DNA of 10,339 nucleotides from an uncultured Atopobiaceae bacterium (lineage in GTDB: Bacteria > Actinomycetota > Coriobacteriia > Coriobacteriales > Atopobiaceae). The notes beneath the pieces were generated by a model. It saw only the letters and a program-made list of their open reading frames with translations, had not been told where the DNA came from and ran no database searches. Location: the NCBI GenBank assembly GCA_947303905.1, contig CAMYZR010000026.1, forward strand, positions 1 to 10,339, given 5' to 3'. A program made the position numbers and the translations under genes. Shown in pieces: positions 6,207 through 10,339 of this stretch. Position 1 is the first letter of the stretch; every line of letters begins with the position of its first letter.

Positions 6207-7289
6207 ATGGACATTGTGATTACGGGCAAGAGCGCCCTAACGCTCTACAGGCAAATGAGGGCAGGCAAACTGCAGCTTAAGGCGAAGCCCATCCCCATGG
6301 CTTTCGTCTCATGGGAGAAGCTTGACGGCAAGCAGGTGCGGGAGCTGAGCATTCCCGCCCTCGAGACGTCGGGACTCTTTACCGTAGACAGGCCGCTGGA
6401 TCTTCGCGTGCGAGATACGCGGGATAGGGTGCGCCTCGGGACGGTCGTCTGCCACGCAACAACCAGGCCGCTCCCAGGTGGTTCGATCGTCGAGCTTACG
6501 GCGCCTTGGCACAGCGCCGACTTGCTGCCGTTGGAGCAGGGATGCCGCGTCCTCATGGACAGTGTGCCGTTGATGATTTTGGACATGGCTGGCCAGCTCT
6601 GTGAGCACGTGAACAATGGGAAGATGTCCCATGACGTCGGGATAATGAGGCTCACGGAGTTGATTTGCGAGTTCTGCGGTACATACGCGAGACACTATCT
6701 GAGCCCACGAAACGGCGAGATGACCTTTGAGATCGAGCCAGCGACTACGGTAAGCGAAGTCAGAGAATACCTGTCTCGCGTGCGTGGCATATCGGGTATC
6801 AAGCTTGCACGAGCGGCGGTTGCGTTGGCAGCCGATAAGCTGGCGTCGCCTATGGAGCTCGTGGTGTACGCTGCGATGGCGTTCCCGCCGCGTCTGGGCG
6901 GTCTGCACATTCAAGACATTCGGGTCAACGAGCCGCTCAACCTGTCGGTGGTGCCCAAGGGTACGCTTGCTCACCAGCAGTTGACTCCGGACCTGAGGGT
7001 TGGAGATCGACCAGTGGTTGTCGAGTACAACGGCAAGGAGCATCTCAAGAAATATCGTGTGCGGCAGGACAAGAATCGCGCACAGGACTATGCGAAGCTC
7101 GGCATCTACCAGTATCCGCTGATGATCGAAGATGTCTGTACGGTCGATGCGCTTGAGCGAACGTTGCGGGACTTTGTTGACTTGCTGACACCGTATGATG
7201 GCCTCGGCTTTCGCGCCAGGGCGCTGCGCATTCTTCGTGACCGAAAATATAGAGCTGCTCGGCAGCGTCTGCTCGACACGTATCTATAG
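6207..7289 (+). CDS. AbiEi-like protein with C-terminal DUF559/Vsr-like nuclease domain
   Basis: A 360-residue protein of unknown role. Residues 1-215 follow the layout of AbiEi-type antitoxin-like proteins that carry a C-terminal nuclease domain: a short start, a strand-rich middle, then a helical stretch ending in LASPMELVVYAAM (211-224). Residues 255-330 look like a DUF559/Vsr PD-(D/E)XK domain: PDLRV (D262), VVVEYNGKEH (E273, N275, H279), then QDKNRAQDYAKLGIY (D288, R291). DUF559 members usually have EYDG where this has EYNG, so activity is uncertain. The frame runs open back to 5757, but that part is only the repeat array; ATG 6207 is chosen because family-like sequence begins there. Codons rare in the neighbours (ATA, AGG, AGA) occur, suggesting transfer. 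Both flanks carry the 41-nt arrays; no partner toxin gene is adjacent. Confidence 0.7.
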   Translation: MDIVITGKSALTLYRQMRAGKLQLKAKPIPMAFVSWEKLDGKQVRELSIPALETSGLFTVDRPLDLRVRDTRDRVRLGTVVCHATTRPLPGGSIVELTAPWHSADLLPLEQGCRVLMDSVPLMILDMAGQLCEHVNNGKMSHDVGIMRLTELICEFCGTYARHYLSPRNGEMTFEIEPATTVSEVREYLSRVRGISGIKLARAAVALAADKLASPMELVVYAAMAFPPRLGGLHIQDIRVNEPLNLSVVPKGTLAHQQLTPDLRVGDRPVVVEYNGKEHLKKYRVRQDKNRAQDYAKLGIYQYPLMIEDVCTVDALERTLRDFVDLLTPYDGLGFRARALRILRDRKYRAARQRLLDTYL

Positions 7290-7344
7290 CTAAAACGTGG
7301 TTCTGCCTGAGGATTGGCTTTGGGCAGGGTGGTGCGGTTGGAGA

Positions 7345-7644
7345 TAATCTCCGCCTGGTGCAGTCTACGGCTTGGGGTACGGCGATATTTTGCGGCTGGT
7401 GCACTGCGCTGGATGGTGCTCGACGAAAATTCGCGTCTGGTGCGCTGTGCGCGGTGGCGTTGGGAGGAATTTTCCGCGTGGTGCACCGCGGTGAGGAATC
7501 GGGTGCACCACGCGAAAAATACCGCCGCGACACTCGTTCCGGAGTGCACCAGCCGCATAATCTTGCTGCGCCTCCGATTCCGCAGTGCACCAAGCGCAAA
7601 CTTTCGCCCCACCCCAGACTCCGGACTGCACCAAGCGCAAAATC
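7345..7644. repeat. Downstream 300-bp mirrored repeat array, 8 units of 41 nt
   Basis: A second copy of the array, with forward cores at 7356, 7397, 7438 (TGGTGCG) and 7479 and inverted cores at 7504, 7545, 7586 and 7627, all at 41-nt spacing around an axis at 7494.5. Each core is exactly 1614 bp from its partner in the upstream array. Counting by hand, about 230 of 300 positions match with no net length change, and the longest shared runs are at the axis and in the last unit. The central arms are nearly perfect here (18 of 19). Outside it, a degenerate core TGGTGCG is at 7330, and GAAAACTTTCG at 7651 copies part of the upstream third unit. The array fills most of the gap from 7290 to the permease promoter, with no gene seen. 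Confidence 0.9.
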
Positions 7645-7681
7645 CCCCATGAAAACTTTCGAGCGCTGCAACTGATGGCGC

Positions 7682-7709
7682 CAGACAAACGTCCCGCCGC
7701 GCGTACAAT
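7682..7709 (+). promoter_or_regulatory. Predicted promoter of the AI-2E permease gene
   Basis: CAGACA (7682-7687, four of six matches to TTGACA) and TACAAT (7704-7709, five of six) are 16 nt apart. Transcription would start near 7716, leaving a leader of about 28 nt with GTGAGGG ahead of the ATG. Confidence 0.5.
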
Positions 7710-7743
7710 GGGACACGTGTCTTATTCCTAGTGAGGGACCAAC

Positions 7744-8889
7744 ATGAACAGCTTCTTCAATCGGCTCGACAGCCGTTATGTCAAGGTGTGCGCCTACGCC
7801 AGCGCCACCGTGCTGCTCACCATGGCAGCGCTCATGGTGCTGTACTCCGCATCGCCCGTCATCGCAACGCTGTGGGATCTCATCTGTGCGGTGCTGGAGC
7901 CTCTCGTGTACGGCGCCGCCTTGAGCTACGTCCTCAACCCGCTGGTCAAGCGTGTGTCGCATCGGCTCAGGCGTCGCCCGCGCTATGTCAACAACGGCAC
8001 CAAGCGCCGCAACGCAGCCGTGGCGATTAGCCTCATCCTGGTGCTGCTGGTTCTCTTGGGCATCGTGACCGTGCTGCTGCTTATGATTACGCACAGCCTG
8101 GCCAGCCTCAAGTGGACCAACATCCAGGCGATCTTCGCTGACGCGAGCGGCGACTTCCTTGAGTACATCGCGGTTGCCGAGGAGCGTCTCGAGCAGTGGG
8201 GCATCATATCGAAGGATAGCGACAACAACCTGATCACCATTTTCAACGGTGCCAAGAATGCAGCCTCGACGGCGCTGTTCGCCATCATCTTTGGCGTGTA
8301 CCTGCTCATCGACGGGCCGCGCGTGTCCAACTACCTTGCGCGCGTGATGCACGCCGTGCTCGGCAAGCATGCCATCGACCCTTCGCGCATGATCGCCGAC
8401 GCGGACCGCGTGTTCTCCGGCTACTTCCGCGGCCAGGGTATCGACGCCCTTGTGGTGGGCACGCTCTCGGGTATCGTGCTCACGGCCATCGGTGTTCCCT
8501 ATGGGCCGGTCATCGGCCTGCTCACGGGCTTGGGCAATCTCATCCCCTACATCGGCGGGCCGGTCGGCTTTGGCAGCATCGCACTCATGTGCCTGACGGA
8601 GGGATCATGGCTCACCATGGCGCTGGGCTTTGCTGCGATGGGCGTCATCATGTTCGTTGACGGCAACATCATCAACCCGCGCCTGCTGTCCGACAATGTT
8701 GAGGTGCATCCCATGCTGGTGATTGCCGCGTTGATCGCAGGCGGTGGCGTGGGTGGTATCGCGGGAATGCTGGTGGCGGTACCCACGGCGGCCTTTCTCA
8801 AGATCCAGCTGGACCGTTGGTTGGAGAAGCGCGAGCGCGCGTCCGAGGGCGAAGCCACGACGGACGTTGACGCCACGCAAGGGGAGTAG
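7744..8889 (+). CDS. AI-2E family transporter (PerM/YtvI-like permease)
   Basis: Polytopic membrane protein of 381 residues. Hydrophobic segments lie at about 15-36, 38-65, 91-116, 170-190, 232-262, 272-304 and 322-355, with a soluble stretch at 117-170 and a charged C-tail. Family marks are GNLIPYIGGPVG (264-275), NIINPRLLSDNVEVHPMLV (308-326) and the glycine-rich IAGGGVGGIAGMLVAVPTAA (331-350). The family is named for the E. coli autoinducer-2 exporter TqsA, but other members export Na+/Li+ or other solutes, so the substrate here is open. The ATG at 7744 has GTGAGGG about 7 nt upstream. The small MGMT-like gene starts 3 nt after its stop, and this gene's last codons provide that gene's ribosome site. 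Confidence 0.9.
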   Translation: MNSFFNRLDSRYVKVCAYASATVLLTMAALMVLYSASPVIATLWDLICAVLEPLVYGAALSYVLNPLVKRVSHRLRRRPRYVNNGTKRRNAAVAISLILVLLVLLGIVTVLLLMITHSLASLKWTNIQAIFADASGDFLEYIAVAEERLEQWGIISKDSDNNLITIFNGAKNAASTALFAIIFGVYLLIDGPRVSNYLARVMHAVLGKHAIDPSRMIADADRVFSGYFRGQGIDALVVGTLSGIVLTAIGVPYGPVIGLLTGLGNLIPYIGGPVGFGSIALMCLTEGSWLTMALGFAAMGVIMFVDGNIINPRLLSDNVEVHPMLVIAALIAGGGVGGIAGMLVAVPTAAFLKIQLDRWLEKRERASEGEATTDVDATQGE

Positions 8890-8892
8890 CGG

Positions 8893-9267
8893 GTGGGCGC
8901 CTTCAACGATAAGGTCTACGAGGTGGTTCGCCAGATTCCGTATGGATGCGTGAGCACGTACGGTGACATTGCGCGAGCCATCGGCCAGCCACGCAAGGCG
9001 CTCTTTGTGGGTTATGCCATGAAGAGCTCCCTCGAGGAGGGCGCGATACCCTGCCATCGCGTGGTCTATAAAGATGGACGCATCTACCCAACCGACGAGG
9101 AGGGCAACCCCACGGTCCAGAGCATCATGCTGCATCGCGAGGGCGTGCTTTTTCTAGACGAGGATCACGTTGACCTTGCAGCCTGCCATTGGACGCCAGG
9201 GCGCCTCGATGCAGAAGGGCGACCCACCGATATCGACTGGGCCGCCGAAATGGGAGACCTGTTTTAG
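8893..9267 (+). CDS. MGMT/Atl-family alkyltransferase-like protein
   Basis: Single-domain protein of 124 residues related to the C-terminal, DNA-binding half of O6-methylguanine-DNA methyltransferase, which recognises alkylated guanine. It shows IPYGCVSTYGDIA (15-27, with the base-flipping Tyr at 23), the acceptor motif PCHRV (53-57, Cys54) and the C-terminal EGVLFLDEDHVDL-W layout typical of alkyltransferase-like proteins. The N-terminal MGMT domain is missing. Where family members have an arginine finger (ARAVG), this has ALFVG (Leu37). It could be a minimal methyltransferase or a lesion sensor. The start is GTG at 8893, with GGGGAG 6 nt upstream inside the permease gene and a 3-nt gap, so the two genes are co-translated. 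Repair is the family role; a link to the permease is not evident. Confidence 0.85.
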   Translation: MGAFNDKVYEVVRQIPYGCVSTYGDIARAIGQPRKALFVGYAMKSSLEEGAIPCHRVVYKDGRIYPTDEEGNPTVQSIMLHREGVLFLDEDHVDLAACHWTPGRLDAEGRPTDIDWAAEMGDLF

Positions 9268-9386
9268 CCTCGCGCTTGAACTAGGCGTCAGTTCCTCCCT
9301 CGCGTACATAATATATATAGTGTTGACGAGGAGGCACGTGCATATATGTAGTGCCTGTCCGCAACGCATGGCTACGAGGCCTGGAA
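9268..9386. promoter_or_regulatory. AT-rich gap with an imperfect dyad, function unknown
   Basis: This gap lies between the ends of the convergent MGMT-like and LytTR genes, so no promoter is expected. It nevertheless holds an AT island (TACATAATATATATAG, 9305-9320), TTGACG at 9323-9328, and a dyad at 9333-9355 (GGCAC, bulged G, TGCATA facing TATGTA, GTGCC). There is no T run after the dyad on either strand, so it is not a typical terminator. A short untranslated RNA or a protein-binding site is possible; no gene was found. Confidence 0.3.
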
Positions 9387-10286
9387 CTAGTCCCTCTTGC
9401 CGAGCTTGTTGAAGTGCTCCTGCAGGGCAAGGCGGACCTCGCGCAATCGCTTTGCGGGAATGGGGATCACCGCACCAGTGGTCAGGTAGAGGGAGTCCTG
9501 CTCAAAACGACTGATGTAGGCCGGGTTGACGGCGTAGCTGCGATGCACGCGCACGACCACCGAGCTCAGCTGATCCGCAATCGAGGCGATTGAGGCGCGC
9601 AGACGCAGGCGCCTGTCGGTGCAGTAGATGTCGGTGTATTGGTGCGCGGCCGCAACGTAGATGATGCTATCCGGCTGGATCCAGTGGGTCACGCCGTCGG
9701 TCCCGCGTGCCTGCAGGGCGGGCTGCCGCTGGGCGGGATCGTCCGTGCCCCTCAGGGTGCCGATGGGGGAGCTTGTCGTGCGAGCCCTCTCGGAAAGCCG
9801 CTCTTCGATCTTGGGAAGGCCGGTGAAGCCCCTCCAGCTCCAGAGCGCCAGTTTGCACTCGCCCCCCTTGTCCCAAGACCATACGGTCGTGCAATGAAAG
9901 CGCTTGACCGAGGCAGGGCGACGCTGGAGGGGGCCCCCTGAGCCAGACTCCTCGATTCCGAGCTGCGACAAGACCATGCAGGCATCCCGCCCGAGGCTAA
10001 CCACATCGTAATGCTCGTCGCGCATGATGAGGCGAGAGGCGTGTCCGTCGCGCATGGACTGCAACACCCTGGTGATCTGCGCCGGACCAGAGAACTCGTA
10101 GGGCTCCTCTGGACCTATCAGTCTGCTTGTGCCGTCGACCATCTGGGCACACGCGTCAATCGCATCGGCCCAAAAGAGCCACAGGAGCTCGCGTGTCAGT
10201 GAGACAGCAGAGAGCTCAGAGTCAGACAGATCTTCCTCATAGAGGCTGTCGTCGGCAGCAAAGCTACCGGGCAGCAGAGAGATCAT
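9387..10286 (-). CDS. LytTR-family transcriptional regulator with NTF2-like sensor domain
   Basis: Predicted DNA-binding regulator of 299 residues. The C-terminal part (about 198-295) is a LytTR domain: WIQPDSIIYVAAAHQYTDIYC, then VRVHRSYAVNPAYISRFEQDSLYL (245-268) and the closing IPIPAKRLREVRLAL helix. There is no response-regulator receiver domain. Instead residues 22-155 have the pattern of NTF2/SnoaL folds: an N-terminal helix (LTRELLWLFWADAIDACAQMV), a short RLIGPEE segment, a helix, then strands ending RFHCTTVWSWDKGGECKLALWSW. Such a pocket would sense a small ligand; that is inference. No membrane segment is seen. The ATG at 10286 has GAGGGGGG 7 nt upstream. The promoter is probably at or past the window edge, as are any targets. 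Confidence 0.82.
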   Translation of the reverse strand: MISLLPGSFAADDSLYEEDLSDSELSAVSLTRELLWLFWADAIDACAQMVDGTSRLIGPEEPYEFSGPAQITRVLQSMRDGHASRLIMRDEHYDVVSLGRDACMVLSQLGIEESGSGGPLQRRPASVKRFHCTTVWSWDKGGECKLALWSWRGFTGLPKIEERLSERARTTSSPIGTLRGTDDPAQRQPALQARGTDGVTHWIQPDSIIYVAAAHQYTDIYCTDRRLRLRASIASIADQLSSVVVRVHRSYAVNPAYISRFEQDSLYLTTGAVIPIPAKRLREVRLALQEHFNKLGKRD

Positions 10287-10339
10287 GGCGACACCCCCCT
10301 CAAAGGCGTAACCATCGCTACTGGCAATCTAAAGAACAA

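Noticed and set aside
5731..7644. CRISPR arrays
   Set aside because: The 41-nt units resemble each other throughout, with no unique spacers, and they invert at the centre of each array. No cas gene is present.
9323..9350. Promoter TTGACG with TATGTA
   Set aside because: The -10 is poor at 16 nt, and the only sequence downstream on the + strand is the antisense of the LytTR gene.

Overview
The window looks like a chromosomal piece of a high-GC Gram-positive bacterium. The best guess is a Coriobacteriia member (Collinsella/Olsenella type). This rests on GC-rich coding style, strong GGAGG-type ribosome sites, a TACAAT-type -10 box, and the overall gene set; it is an inference, with no rRNA or marker gene to prove it. 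There is no tRNA, rRNA, CRISPR array or recognisable transposase.

Layout. Positions 1-3732 are housekeeping enzymes: the 3' part of a PLP aminotransferase and a PHP-domain phosphoesterase on the + strand, converging on a patatin-like lipase and exonuclease III on the - strand. The PHP and exonuclease genes overlap tail to tail by 14 bases. A SIR2-family deacylase (3835-4572) is divergent from the lipase and ends at a strong intrinsic terminator.

Positions 4700-7680 are accessory. First comes a two-gene toxin-antitoxin operon: a RelB/DinJ-like antitoxin and a PIN-domain toxin, with a promoter that carries two palindromic operator candidates. Then comes a 360-residue protein with an AbiEi-like front and a DUF559/Vsr-like PD-(D/E)XK nuclease back. 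It is bracketed by two 300-bp repeat arrays (5731-6030 and 7345-7644).

Each array has eight units built on a TGGTGCA core at an exact 41-nt period: four point one way and four the other, mirrored around a GGTGCACC dyad. The two arrays match unit for unit at a constant offset of 1614 bp and are roughly three quarters identical. This array-gene-array unit is the most unusual thing in the window. It may be a mobile or duplicated cassette, a set of phased protein-binding sites, or a long structured RNA. I do not recognise it as a described element.

Positions 7700-9267 return to ordinary genes: an AI-2E-family permease and, 3 nt behind it, a small MGMT/Atl-like protein that keeps the acceptor cysteine but lacks the usual arginine finger. 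A short AT-rich gap separates these from a - strand LytTR regulator whose N-terminal half looks like an NTF2/SnoaL-type sensor domain.
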